A stretch of DNA of 64,000 nucleotides from Aphelocoma coerulescens (taxonomy: Eukaryota > Chordata > Aves > Passeriformes > Corvidae): positions 9,686,001 to 9,750,000 of the forward strand of contig NC_091013.1 of NCBI RefSeq assembly GCF_041296385.1, in the 5' to 3' direction. The notes below the pieces were generated by a model. It had not been told where the DNA came from. It saw only the letters and a program-made list of their open reading frames with translations, and made no database searches. Made by a program: the position numbers and the translations under genes. Shown here in pieces: positions 1-10,713 of this stretch. Every line of letters begins with the position of its first letter. The first letter of the stretch is position 1.

Positions 1-3000
1 GCTCAGATACAGCTGAAAGCCGTGTTGTCCTATGGCACATGTATGACAAATGCCTTTAGACTCAGCAGTTCAGTGCTGGAAAGCCAGAGTTAAAGTCAGA
101 GTTGGTATAAATCTGCAGCATATTTTTTCTTTCAGAGCTGTAAAATTGTTAGGTCATTACACTAACGTGCTTTGGACTGTACAGGACCTCTGAGGTGAGC
201 AAAACCAACCACCTGCCACCACAGATAATGCACAATGCAGTGACTTTCATAATCTTACAGAGGACAGTATTATAAATAATTAGGGACTTGCTTTGGCTCT
301 TTTAAAATCTTCAGTGACAGCTACTGGAAAGCTGTTCTACATCCCAAATGTCCATAACCCTAAGAATTAGAAACCTTAGAATTTCAGTAAATTGCTTCTA
401 AAAACATTTTATATATCTTTTGGATATGCAAATTATTATGTTTTTAATACTTCTTCTGTCTTGTTAATATTTTTTCTGATATATATTTTTACAGAGCAGC
501 CATGGCCTACCTTTATTTTTTTTTTATAGACTAAATGCAAAAATATTTAAAAAATCTAATCATTGTTAATAGCTCAAGTCTGATATCTCCCCTTCAGTCC
601 CAGCAATTACATGTTACAGTCCTTTCTTTTAACTCTTCCTTGTCTGCATTTTAATTAATGACATATGTTCTTTCATGAGATAAGTATGTTGAAAACCCAG
701 AGATGCAAGAATTTCCAGGATGGAAGCCAATTTGTCTTAGGTAAACTATGTTACATTTTATCCTCATTTCCCCTTTACATCTCAGTTTGCAATATTTCCT
801 TCAAAATTTATTCCAAAAATATGCATACTCTAGACACCAGGTTCCCAGCTGTAATAACCCCTCAATCTCTTCATCCTTTTTTTATTGCTTTAAATACTTT
901 GTCTTTTTATATTCACTAATATCAAACCTGAGTTAGTCGAAATTTTTGTTACCAGAATTAACATTTGTTTTGCTGCACCTTTCAGGTTTCTGTAGAGTTC
1001 CTGGAGTTTTCCTTTCTGTTCTAGCATGGTCAATTCAACACCTCTGTTTTCATTTCACATCTTGCCTTTATGTCTTTGAAGCTTTTATAATGAAAACTGA
1101 GAGTATTAATTTGACTTTAGAGACTTGCTTAGATTATCCCTGCTGGCTCTATGCTTAGGAACCCCACATTTTAACATCTTTTTTTTTTTTTTTTTAAACT
1201 GTTACTTTTATTTCTTTGTAGGGTCTCAGCTCTCATCTTGACTTCTGGCAATTCTTGCTTAAGCCCTACATTACTTGATACCTAAGATATAGCTTGTAAT
1301 TGTCCTTTTCCTGTTCATAAACCTAAAGCTTATTCTCCATATCTTTATTAGAGTGACTGGCTGAATGTTCTTTCCTCATCCCTTTTTTTTCTCCTTCCTT
1401 GACATACAGAGTCTCGTTAGTCTTAAATCTTGGAGATTTGGAGATTTCAGAATTCATGGAGATTTCAGTTTTCCTCCCTGTGTACCAGTTTGTCTGAGGC
1501 CTCTTGTCCTATTGTTCAGCACCACTGAAAAGAGCCTGGCTCCATCCTTTTAACACTCTCCCTTCAGGTACTTATATACATTGCTTACTTTATAAAATTT
1601 AATTCTTTCAGAGTACCAAATGTATCTTCCTTTACAATTCAAATTGAGCCAAGTCATAACACACCTATCAAAACTTAAAATACCTATTGTAATTTTTTGA
1701 GTCTCCTTGGTATCTATGAATTTAAAGAAAAATGATCTTTTATTTTTTGTAGTGAAAATTTAGGAAAAATCTGACCATGTTTTATTTCAGACAATGGCTG
1801 ATGTCGTAAACGTTAGATAAAATTCTGTTAGCTGCATGCTGTTCAAACTTCAACTCAATCCAAGGCAGGACAGCAATGGCAAAGCATGCTACAGCATTCC
1901 TGCTTCTGAGACAATCAGTGAGCCACTAATACAGTTCTCCAGTTTCATTACTACTATTCTTCAGTATAAAGCAGAGAGGAAGATAATCAAATGACATCAA
2001 CCAAATGTCTAATACATATTCATTCAAACTCCTCTCCCGAAGACGTACAAACTACATTTATGGATGTTATGGAACAAATAGCTTTATCCTCATTAACAAC
2101 AATCTCTTCTACTATTTAATCTGCCAAGTGTGCAATAACAATCATTTTAAACTTGTACTTCCTTGTATCTATTTATCTACTCTCCACTTGTAAAAATTCT
2201 CCTTTTGCTTTTTTTTTTTATAATTTTATTCATAGTCCTGTTTTCTGGGGGGAAAAAAATGGCATGTCATCTTCTATCTTTGTCCACATCTTCAGATGCC
2301 TTGCAAAGAAACGATTTTTAAAATAATTACTCCCTCTTTAATTAAAAGTCAACACCTATTGAAGTCAGCTTGTTCTGCAGACCTTCTGTTCTTTTGTATT
2401 ACAACAGTGCCAATTGCTTCCCTGTTCTATTTTGTTTATTTCAAATCCAGCTAAAAAGTTAGTTATACTTCCCCAGCTGGCAGTCTTCCAGAATAATAGC
2501 AGTGCTCTGAAATTGATTGAATAGCTCTGTCATTCCAAAGTGTAGATTAAATCAGAAACGCACCTTTCTAACTGTTGCTCCCTTGATTTCCTTAATCTGC
2601 AACCAGTGCACAGAAAAAAGTTCCCAGTCCAATTACCTGAAACATGAAGATCTTTAAAAAATGCAGAAGGAGCTCAGGGGACATGCAACTTGTGGCACTG
2701 CAGAATGGCTCAAGCCAAAACAAACATCCCTGCAAGATATTTAATGCATGAAACTAACCAAGTAGAATTAAACTTAAAACTTTACAGTCTGTTCTCAATG
2801 TTTTGAATAGGAAATTAACAAGTTGTCTAAAAATGCTTAATGGAGCTCAATTACACGAGTATAAGAAGAGCAAGAAACATTACATAAACCTCATGGCACT
2901 AATTACAGGGCGAAGGCATCATTAACATTATTTAGCTACTGTAAGCTGTTAATCAGCCGCTCATAACTTTGCAGTTACCCTGCTTTGCCACATTCTGGAT

Positions 3001-4439
3001 GCTGAACATTGGCCAAGGCCCACCACGTGCTGATAGATCCTTCCTGCAGGGGAAAGAGTGGGTGACACATGCCCAGATGCTCAGGCTGCTGCTCTTTGTA
3101 GCGACAGCACCAGAGCTCACAGAGTGTCCTGATGGGGACATCTCCCCTCATCACCACGGGGTCATACACGCCCACCCAGCCCCAAAGGTCAGCAAGCTTC
3201 AGGGTGCACTTTAGATTCCTGCAAGGTTTTATGATTAAGACTCAAAAAGAGCACTTCTGTTTTGTAAATCTTAGAAATCCTTTTAGTCAAAGTACCGTTC
3301 TCAGCCGTGTCAATGGGACATAAAAGGAAAAATCCCAAATGGTGAGAAGAGTCTAAGAACACAATGTGGTGAGTCCTTAACTTCCAAATCATCATACCAC
3401 TGTTTACAACTTTTCCAAATTTCAAAATATGATGTTAGAATAAATGCACAGTATCTCATTGGTTTAAAGGGTGAATATACACCTATCATCATTTATCAGA
3501 GACCTTTTCTGTCTAAAGAACACTGTTCTTCTATTACAGCATCTATTGACTTTTTTTATTGCCTGTTTGAAGTCTGTGAGTCTGAGTTTGTTAAGGTTAG
3601 AACTTCTGGGGTGCTTCTTTTTCTTTTTTCCTGCACTTCCTATATAGGTCTCAATGTCTTCTGATTGGAGAGACTCTAGTCCCATAGTGGCTGATAAATT
3701 AGAGTAGGAGATTTATTTCTGTCACCTTCCAAGGAAAGTTTAATAGCCTTTCCCCACACCTCTTCTTTTGAATCATACAAACTTTGTGATATAAAAGATA
3801 TATTGTATTTATAGCATTTAATTTCATGCCTCTAACTTGTTTCAAATTCAGTTTTGCTTTTTTTTTGTGTATTTCTCCTTTCATAGATGAGAAAATACAT
3901 AAGTGGATACATTTACAGTACTTCACAATACTGAGGTCAAAAGTCTTGAAACTCCACTCTGCCTTAGGAAGGGAAATTTTTTCTGGAGCTATATTGAAAG
4001 CTTCAGTTTACCATGTATGTTTTCATGTTATTGTTTGTAATGGGTAAATATACAGGTGCCTCTGAGTAATGAAGGTAAGAAAATGGAAAACAATCTTGAA
4101 GATAACAAGAAGAGTCTCATTGCCTCCCACGAGACTTAACTTTCACCTGTTATGAAGAATACCCTGCTTTTCAGCAGTTTCACCAAAATAACCTAGATGG
4201 GGCTGGAGGGGAAATGTCATTTTCTTGAATCAGTCTGTGAGGCAGTACTTTGAACTGCTGTGGTTGAATACAGCTGTACTGGTGCAATGCACCATGTCTT
4301 TGTTTTATATGTTTGCCTACTATTCAGTTCATGTCATTATTCAACCATCTCCATGTGCTTCTGTTTAGGAATAATCCATGCAGGAAAAGACTGAAATAAT
4401 TTTACCTATAATTCAACAGGAGAGCTGGGCTATTGGATA
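1..4439. other. Unique AT-rich non-coding DNA
   Basis: No recognisable gene or mobile element is seen here. Open frames are short (at most about 84 codons) and lack conserved motifs. A 17-base T run lies at 1179-1195. The stretch 2735-2965 is rich in homeodomain-type TAAT cores and is listed separately as an enhancer candidate. The stretch 2970-3215 is GC-richer and open on both strands, but I recognise no protein in it. The block is consistent with intergenic or intronic avian sequence. Confidence 0.6.
2735..2965. promoter_or_regulatory. Candidate conserved enhancer (homeodomain motif cluster)
   Basis: Within about 230 bp I see ATGCAT near 2744-2749, TAATGG at 2838-2843, CAATTA at 2848-2853, TAATTA at 2900-2905, ATTAAC near 2921 and GTTAATCA at 2948-2955. 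Such clustering of TAAT and POU-like cores, without simple-sequence structure and bordered by a GC-richer stretch, is typical of vertebrate developmental enhancers. AT-rich DNA produces these cores by chance, and no conservation data were available, so this is only a candidate. Confidence 0.22.
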
Positions 4440-4672
4440 TTTTAGGTTGAGTATTAGGAAAAGGTTCTTCACCCTGAGGGTGGTTGGGCACTGAAACATG
4501 CTCTGCAGGGCAGTGGTCACAGCACCGAGCCTGGTAAGAGTTCATGAAGCATTTGGACAATGCTCTCAGGCTCTTTGTGGAATTCTTGGGACTGTTCTGT
4601 GAAGGGCCAGGAGTTGGATTTCAGTGATCCCTGTGAGTGCCTTCCAACTGGGGATATTCTTTGATTCTGTGA
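4440..4672 (+). mobile_element. CR1 LINE 3'-end fragment
   Basis: The segment reads like the 3' UTR of a chicken-repeat-1 LINE in plus orientation. It begins with GTTGAGTATTAGGAAAAGG followed by TTCTTCACCC, then has GGCCAGGAGTTGGATT near 4605-4620, CCTTCCAACTGGGGATATTC, and ends in TTTGATTCTGTGA, a decayed form of the ATTCTATGATTCTATGA tail. CR1 copies are usually 5'-truncated like this. Divergence from the remembered consensus is moderate, indicating an old insertion. The 5' boundary is approximate and may lie up to 20 bp further left. Confidence 0.85.
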
Positions 4673-5509
4673 CAGAAAAGAGCATCAAAATGAGAAATTT
4701 CATCCCCATGTAATCAGAAATTATCAGCTGTTTGCCTTTTAATTTTTCTCCCTCTTTAGTAGGAATTAGGTAGCAGCACAGCAAGCTGCTTTTAAGCCTG
4801 TGTGCTTTGCCCCATGCAAGGTCATGCACTGACATTTCTGGCATGTTCTAAAGGGGAAAAAATGACATAGAATCATTGTGGGCAGGAGTTATTTTTCTTT
4901 TTTTCTTTTTGTGGTGAAGAACTATACAGTAAAACCACGTTTCTCAATTATTTTGAGAGCAAGGTGTATTTGGGAGCATCCACTGATGCTGATCTGTGTA
5001 CCAGCTCCCAATGGCCTTAGTGTGAATTGTACATGCCAATCAGTGACAGCACACCTTTCAGAATTGCCTTTCAGAATTAAAGGCGAACAAACTATAAGGA
5101 GGCAAAGGGTTTCACTTCATGTACAGCCCTTCTGACTACTTCAGAAAGTTCAAACAGTTCTGGCAATGTTGGAAACACAATCTCATTACTCTGAAATTCC
5201 TCACAGCTTAGGAAACTCCACGATTCTCCTGTCCTAAACCTGACATTTCGTTAAATGAAGATAAACTACATACACATTAGCAGCTTGTATGAGCATTACT
5301 TTACCAGCCTGTTTCAATTAAAATAAAGATCAGACACAAGACATTTAAGAGAGTGTTTTTGGTGACACACTAAAATTCTCCGTTTAGAGACAAAAATACA
5401 GCACCCAGTGTATATGTACAGAAAAATAAAGGATCATCTCTATGCATGAAAAACAAGGAGAGTTTGGTAAAGGGGAGATGTAGTCCACTCCAATGAATTA
5501 GACTATCGT
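4673..5509. other. Unique spacer between CR1 and LTR
   Basis: No gene or further repeat is recognised. An 85-codon open frame near 4878-5135 has no recognisable domain. AT-rich sequence runs up to the LTR border at about 5510. Confidence 0.55.
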
Positions 5510-5688
5510 TGTGGTTTGGCACTGGCCCGATGCCAGGCACCCATGAGAGTCGCTCGCTCACCCTCCCCTGCCACAGCTGGGCAGAGGAGAGGGGGCAAAA
5601 AATTAATGAAGGCTTCATTAGTTGAGATAAGGACTGGGGGAGAACATTTCAAGGACAAAACAGGCTTAACTTAAAGTTACAAAGTGAA

Positions 5689-5694
5689 TTTATT
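5689..5694 (-). terminator. LTR polyadenylation signal
   Basis: TTTATT on the plus strand is AATAAA on the element strand. It lies roughly 180 bp before the 3' end of the LTR, at the same relative place as AATAAA in the LTR at 37646-38669, as expected for an R-region polyA signal. Confidence 0.5.
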
Positions 5695-6140
5695 GTTAAC
5701 AGAATCAGAGGAGGATAATGAGAAGTAAAATAAGCCCTTAAAACACCTTTTTCCCCAGCCCCTCCCTCCTTCCCACCGACAGCGCAGGGAGACAGGGCCT
5801 GGGGGTTTGGTCAATCCATCACCGAGATTTCCTTCGCTTCTCTGGGAGAGGAGTCTTCCCCTGTGAGCCTGTAGGGTCCCTCCCAGGGTAGACAGTTCTC
5901 CATGAACTTCCCTGCCGTGGGTCCGCTCTCAGGAGCAGCAGCCCCACCACCCCTGCTGCAGCCTGAGCCCTCCCATGGGCACACAGCCCCCCAAAACTGC
6001 TGTGCCATGGCTCTCTCTTTCCATGGGGTCCAGTGCTCCAAGGACAGGCTGCTCCAGCCTGGGAGCAGGGCCCTCTCTCTCCACCGGGTCTCCCACTGGA
6101 TCACAGCCTCCTCCAGGCATCCACCTGCTCCGGCACCTCC

Positions 6141-6596
6141 CCCACGGGCTGTGGGTGGATCTCTGCATCCCCCGGGGATCCCCATGGGCTGTGGGTGGAT
6201 CTCTGCATCCCCCGTGGATCCCCACGGGTTGCAGGTGGATCTCTGCATCCCCCGTGGATCCCCATGGGCTGTGGGTGGATCTCTGCATCCCACGTGGATC
6301 CCCGTGGGCTGCGAGTGGATCTCTGCATCCCCTGTGGATCCCCAGGGGCTGTGGGTGGATCTCTGCATCCCCCGGGGATCCCCAGGGGCTGGGGGTGGAT
6401 CTCTGCATCCCCCGTGGATCCCCACGGGCTGCAGGTGGATCTCTGCATCCCCCATGGATCCCCAGGGGCTGTGGATGGATCTCTGCATCCCCCGTGGATC
6501 CCCGTGGGCTGCAGGTGGATCTCTGCATCCCCCATGGATCCCCAGGGGCTGTGGGTGGATCTCTGCATCCCCCAGGGATCCCCAGGGGCTGCAGGG
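6141..6596 (-). repeat. 40-bp minisatellite, 11 units, inside the LTR
   Basis: Eleven consecutive units of exactly 40 bp occupy 6141-6180 through 6541-6580, followed by a partial twelfth to about 6596. Each plus-strand unit has the frame CCC(A/G)(T/C/G)GGGCT, G(T/C)(G/A)GGTGGAT, CTCTGCATCC, CCC(G/A)(T/G)GGATC. No indels occur between units; differences are substitutions, mostly at the CCCxxGG sites and the GTGGG/GCAGG site. Every unit carries GGATCC or a near match. Because 40 is not a multiple of three, and no unit contains a stop codon in the frames used, essentially all six frames stay open, creating overlapping ORFs of 155 to 267 codons. These are not evidence of a protein. A single related unit occurs at 38001-38036 in the other LTR. 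Confidence 0.97.
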
Positions 6597-6963
6597 GCCC
6601 AGCTGCTTCACCATGGTCTCACCACAGCCTGCAGAGGAATCTCAGCTCCGGTGCCTGGAGCACCTCCTGCCCCTCCTTCTCCACTGACCTTGGTGTCCCC
6701 AGGTTGTTTTCCTCACATGTTCTCACCCCTCCTCTTCTCTGACTAGAATCCAAAATCTTGTGACTTTGTTTTTATTTTCTTCTTAAATCTGTCATCACAG
6801 AGGCATTTCCAACCCCTCTCATTGGCCCAGTTTTGGCCAGCAGCATGTCCATCTTTCAGAGATTGGCTCTGCTGGACATGGTGGAAGTTTCCAGGAGCTT
6901 CTCACAGGACCCCCCTCTGGGGCCCCCCTGCTACCAAAAACCAGGCTGTGCAAAACCAATACA

Positions 6964-9191
6964 ACTAAAAAATTTGTTATGCAGCCTTTCATCATGCATT
7001 TTTATCCATTTTCTTTTTCAATGTAGAACAGCGAGATGATTTCACTAAGATGCATTTCTTATTTGTCCTATACCATAGCCACACACTGGTAGGTGCAATG
7101 TTTTGTCATTTAAAAATAATTTATAAATACACTTTTCTGCAATTTTACTTTTATGTGTTTCAAAAGGTAATTAAGAGAAAGTAAATCATTATTAATTTAG
7201 GAAATTATTAATTAGGAAAATATATTTCTGTATATTTTTCTGTATATATTTTCTTCATACATATGCACAGGCTGTAATTTATATTTTGAAAGAAAGCATT
7301 TATGTGTGCATCCACAAGTGACAGCGTACCCAAATCTACAAGATCTTTCTAGATTTTAACTCATCTACTTTGTCTTTTAATTTGTCTTTCGAAAGAACAA
7401 CAAAAGATTTTAATGCTGCTCTTTGCTAAGTTCACACAACAGTAACTACATTTAGGTTTTGGATGTGCATCTGGAAAATGAAATAGAAATTAAATGCATT
7501 GTGGAGTATGTGTTTACAACCTGTATTTTATGTTGCACTACAAGCTCTCTGTTTTAGTTTAGTGACTATTTATGTAATGAAATTCTGACATTCCTTTCCC
7601 CAAACAGGGTGTTTTCTATACTTGGATAGGTTTAAGATTGTGGCGTCTCTCTTTTTGATTAGAAGTTAATATCTTATTTGTGAAATGCATCCTTGAACAC
7701 TGAATTTCTTTGCTCTGTAAAGTTTAATTTTACATCCAGACTTCAGGAGTGCTGCAGTCTCAGCTGTACTCAGGCTGCAGATAGTCTGTCTTCAGAGTAA
7801 ACTTCAGAGTTTCTTATTCCCTTATTTTCATGATGAAACTTTCATTGTAAAATGAAATATATAATTTTCAGGCATGCTTGAAAAGCAGTAGGAGTTGAGA
7901 GCTGAATAGTCAAGCCCTGTCGGTGGTAGAGCTATCCCATGTTCCCAAATCAAGTGGTTCAAGACAGAGGAGACAATGATTACAGCGCCTAACACGGGGC
8001 TAGAGGCTGTTCCGACTGCTGTCCATTGTCCTGAACTGGGCGTTGGACTCATTTGTGACCGTGGTCATTTGCCAACCTCTTGGAAGGGTGTGAAAGAAAG
8101 GTGAGCACAAAAACATTTAAGAGGGGAATATAAGACCTGACTGTTCAATGTGAGAGTTGAGAACCAAGAGATACTCAGGACAGAAGTCATCATACTCTGT
8201 GGATGGGAGAGAACTGAAAATCCATACGTTCTTGATCTAAAATAAAATCCAGTGTAGACACGACTGAAGCAATAGTTATAGCAAATTTGTTTCCATATGT
8301 GAGAAAAAGTATTATTACATCATTCTGTGGCAGGTATAGAATATATATTACATAATTTAATAGTGATTTCTTTTATAATACTTGCTACATATTATAATAA
8401 TATAATAACATATTTATATAATATCATTCATACAGTATTTTATGATTATATAATTATGTATTATTATGCATACATGAAGGGAGAAAAAAAAGCCAAAGCA
8501 AAAAAAGTCCTTTTATGTATATTTGGATTGCCCCAAAATCAGCTGGAGAAGAGTTCAGCTTTTAGAAATCCCTTCAGGCAAAGAAGTATGGAAGAAGTAA
8601 TGGTGCTGAATCAGTTCTATTTTTGGTTTCTGAAAGTTTTATCCCAGTCAGTCTCCACACTTAGACATGGATTTTTAATCCTGAAACATGTTGGGAAGTA
8701 GAGTTTTTGTCATCTTTCCTTAGTCTTGAGAATGAATATTTCCCTTTTGTGGGACATCAAATCTTGTGAAAATCCTAAAAATTAGGGGGCAAAAATCTCT
8801 CCTCCCAAGAGTCTGTGACAAAAGAAAATTAGTGCACAGCTATCTATGGGCTGTGTGAGGAGAAAAGGTGTCCTCTAAACCTTCGTCATTATTTTCATCT
8901 TCTGCTGTCCATTGTTGCCTCCCTACACCTCTCAAAGAGCCTCTGGGGATGTATTGCACAAAATATGTTTCGAACATCATAGATCAGGTTATATCTTATA
9001 GATATGATACATGTAAAGTACAGCTCTCAAAAATAAGAAAAAATCTCTCAGTGTTGTGGACTTTCCAAATGGTGATTCTCTTACCAGTGCTACTTGACCC
9101 TGACAATTTTATTCAGGCTCACAGCAGCTTGAACAGCTCACAGCTAATTTCCTACATGGAAAATCCCTACAAGTTCAGCAAGACTTAACAG
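6964..9191. other. Unique AT-rich DNA
   Basis: No gene or recognisable mobile element. The stretch 7190-7260 is low-complexity AT with repeated TCTGTATAT motifs, and 8335-8475 is strongly AT-rich (TATAATA-like). A 124-codon frame at 8327-8701 runs through this AT-rich DNA and continues beyond it without recognisable domains. A 106-codon frame at 8868-9188 has a non-ATG start and stops right at the CR1 fragment; neither is supported as a gene. Confidence 0.55.
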
Positions 9192-9260
9192 ATCACAGAA
9201 TCATAGTATCATAAAGATTGAATAAGACCTCCAAGATCATCAAGTCCAACCTTCAACCAA
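9192..9260 (-). mobile_element. Short CR1 LINE 3' terminus
   Basis: The plus strand reads TCACAGAATCATAGTATCAT, then AAGATTGAATAAGACCTCCAAGATCATCAAGTCCAACC in effect, which is the complement of a CR1 3' end (tail plus the GGTTGGACT..GATCTT block). Only about 70 bp are recognisable, so this is a severely 5'-truncated or decayed copy in minus orientation. Confidence 0.8.
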
Positions 9261-10487
9261 ATACAATAGATTGCAGGGGACACAGCAGAAAGGAGCTAAA
9301 CCTTTCCTATTTCCCCTGAAGGTGGTTAAACCAAGGAGATCACTGGGGACCTACCTTCCAGGGAAACAGGGCATTTCCTCCTGCTCTTCTTGCCTCTCAG
9401 GAGGATGACTCTTGCAGTAAGGGGCACTGCAGTGGTGTGCAGGTTGCAGGTCCCCAGGGGTTACCAGTCCTCGCTTCAATAGAGCCTCCCCACTTTGTCT
9501 CCATAACCTGCAGCTCCCTGGCAGTCCCTTCTCTCTTCAGCAGGATGACCCTACCAGTGTGTAGTGTCATATTCTGGGGATGCACAGGAACATAACAGCC
9601 AAGTTAATTCTGTTTCAAAAGGTATTTGAAAGGGCAGAGAGGAGTTCTGTTTCTCTGCACACCACAGAAAGTATTTACTGCTCACTTTATTTAGGTTTCT
9701 ATTTCCCTGCTTAAAAGAATTGGAAGTGAGATAAATTAAGACAGGTCATAATCGCATTCTGGCCTGAAGTCAACAGGGACAGGATTGGCCTTTGAATGCC
9801 TGGTCTAAACTTCAGTGATTTTTTTTTTTTTTTTCTGGTGAATGTAATCTGGTTTCAACGTGCCCTTCTTCATTACACTGACAGATGGTGCTTTGGCACA
9901 GCAGATGAAGTCAGATTACCTGTGTCACCCTTCCTATTTAGTCTGGCATGAATATATTAAACACCAGCTCTTGAAAAAGCTCAGTTCCTGGGTTAAAGGC
10001 GCCTTTGACATTTACTTTCTCCCAGGAGCTTGGAGAGCCTGCATAATGGTGCTAGACAAATACCTGACAGATATTCACCACATCCTCAGCTGAGTCATTT
10101 TGTGTTGTGACTCCTTCTGGCCTCCTAAGGTGAGTGAGGCTGGTATTTGTATTACTTGAAGAGAAACTTCTAGCAAACACCTTGAACACTCCCAGAGTGG
10201 CACGATTTAGTACATTCTTCTTGTTACCAGACCACTCCATAACTGTGCTTTGAAGATCAGTGTTCCTGAGCTACCCAGGACATATAAAATGAGGTTTATA
10301 TGAAGCTTGTCTGCAGACAGACGCAAGTAAGAAATAATATTGTTCGTTGTAGGTCAAATTTTTTAGAGGCTGTAGAGGTTTAAACACATCCAGAATCCCA
10401 AGGGAATGTGAGTCTGGTATTTTATAGATCTTTGAAGGGTCTCATCTACTGCCACCTGCAGTAAAATAAAAACACATATCCTGTTTC
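9261..10487. other. Unique spacer with short GC-richer patch
   Basis: A GC-richer patch spans about 9340-9560. A T run lies near 9819-9836. A 77-codon frame at 9860-10093 (GTG start, ending ILS) is followed 40 bp later by a donor-like GGTGAGT near 10130, but the stop codon precedes the donor and I recognise no protein. No other feature is supported. Confidence 0.5.
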
Positions 10488-10650
10488 ACTGAATCATAGA
10501 ATAGCTTGGGTTGAAAGGGCCTTAAAGCTCAGGCAGTCCAACCCCCCTGCCAAAGGCAGGGATGGCACCCACTAGATTAGGTTGCCCAGGACCCCCCTCA
10601 GCCTGGCACTGAACACTTCCAGGGAATGTACCACTACCTTTTCTGTTGGG
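10488..10650 (-). mobile_element. CR1 LINE 3' fragment
   Basis: The plus strand shows GAATCATAGAATAGCTTGGG, TTGAAAGGGCCTTAAAGCTC, GTCCAACCCCCCTGCC, GGCAGGGATGGCACCCACTA, GGTTGCCCAGGACCCC, CCTGGCACTGAACACTTCC and AGGGAATG in order. This is the complement of the CR1 3' UTR and tail, so the insertion is in minus orientation. The inner end fades out at about 10650 where a T/G-rich run begins. It is among the better preserved CR1 fragments in the window. Confidence 0.95.
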
Positions 10651-10713
10651 ATTTTTTGTTTGTTTGTTTGGGGTTTTTTTTGGTTGGTTGGTTGTTTTGG
10701 GTTGTTTTTTTTT
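10651..10713. repeat. T/G-rich low-complexity run
   Basis: Runs of TTTG (three or four times), GGGG plus T-runs and GGTTGGTTGG follow one another directly after the inner edge of the CR1 fragment. The complementary style (CAAACAAACAAACC) recurs at about 59942-59990 and 55660-55700. This is simple-sequence DNA without coding capacity. Confidence 0.8.

Larger units (their letters stand above)
5510..6963 (-). mobile_element. Solo LTR of an endogenous retrovirus, expanded
   Basis: On the minus strand this element starts TGTATTGGTTTTGC and ends GCCAAACCACA, giving the TG...CA ends of an LTR over about 1.45 kb. It shares a series of blocks in the same order with the plus-strand LTR at 37646-38669: a 5' part with GAGAAGC..CTTCC, a gene-like GC-rich middle with repeated GGAGCAG..CCATGGG units, and a 3' part with AATAAA followed by a block resembling GTCCTTATCTCAAC. 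I see no gag, pol or env and no second LTR, so this is a solo LTR left by recombination. Target-site duplications are not clear: ACTA occurs next to both ends but not exactly at the presumed borders. The GC-rich middle holds the 40-bp array listed separately. The pattern matches LTRs common in songbirds; I do not assign a family name with certainty. Confidence 0.8.

Noticed and set aside
5811..6614. 267-codon minus-strand ORF and five overlapping ORFs of 155-261 codons
   Set aside because: All are produced by the stop-free 40-bp array inside the LTR; every frame is open and no known protein domain appears.
7873..8100. Possible exon between TTTTCAG and GGTGAGC
   Set aside because: All three frames contain early stop codons.
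8868..9188. 106-codon ORF ending next to a CR1 fragment
   Set aside because: No ATG start at the reported edge, no recognised motif, AT-rich context, length within chance expectation.
9860..10093. 77-codon frame followed by a GGTGAGT donor-like site
   Set aside because: The in-frame stop precedes the donor and the frame begins at GTG without a good acceptor; weak evidence.
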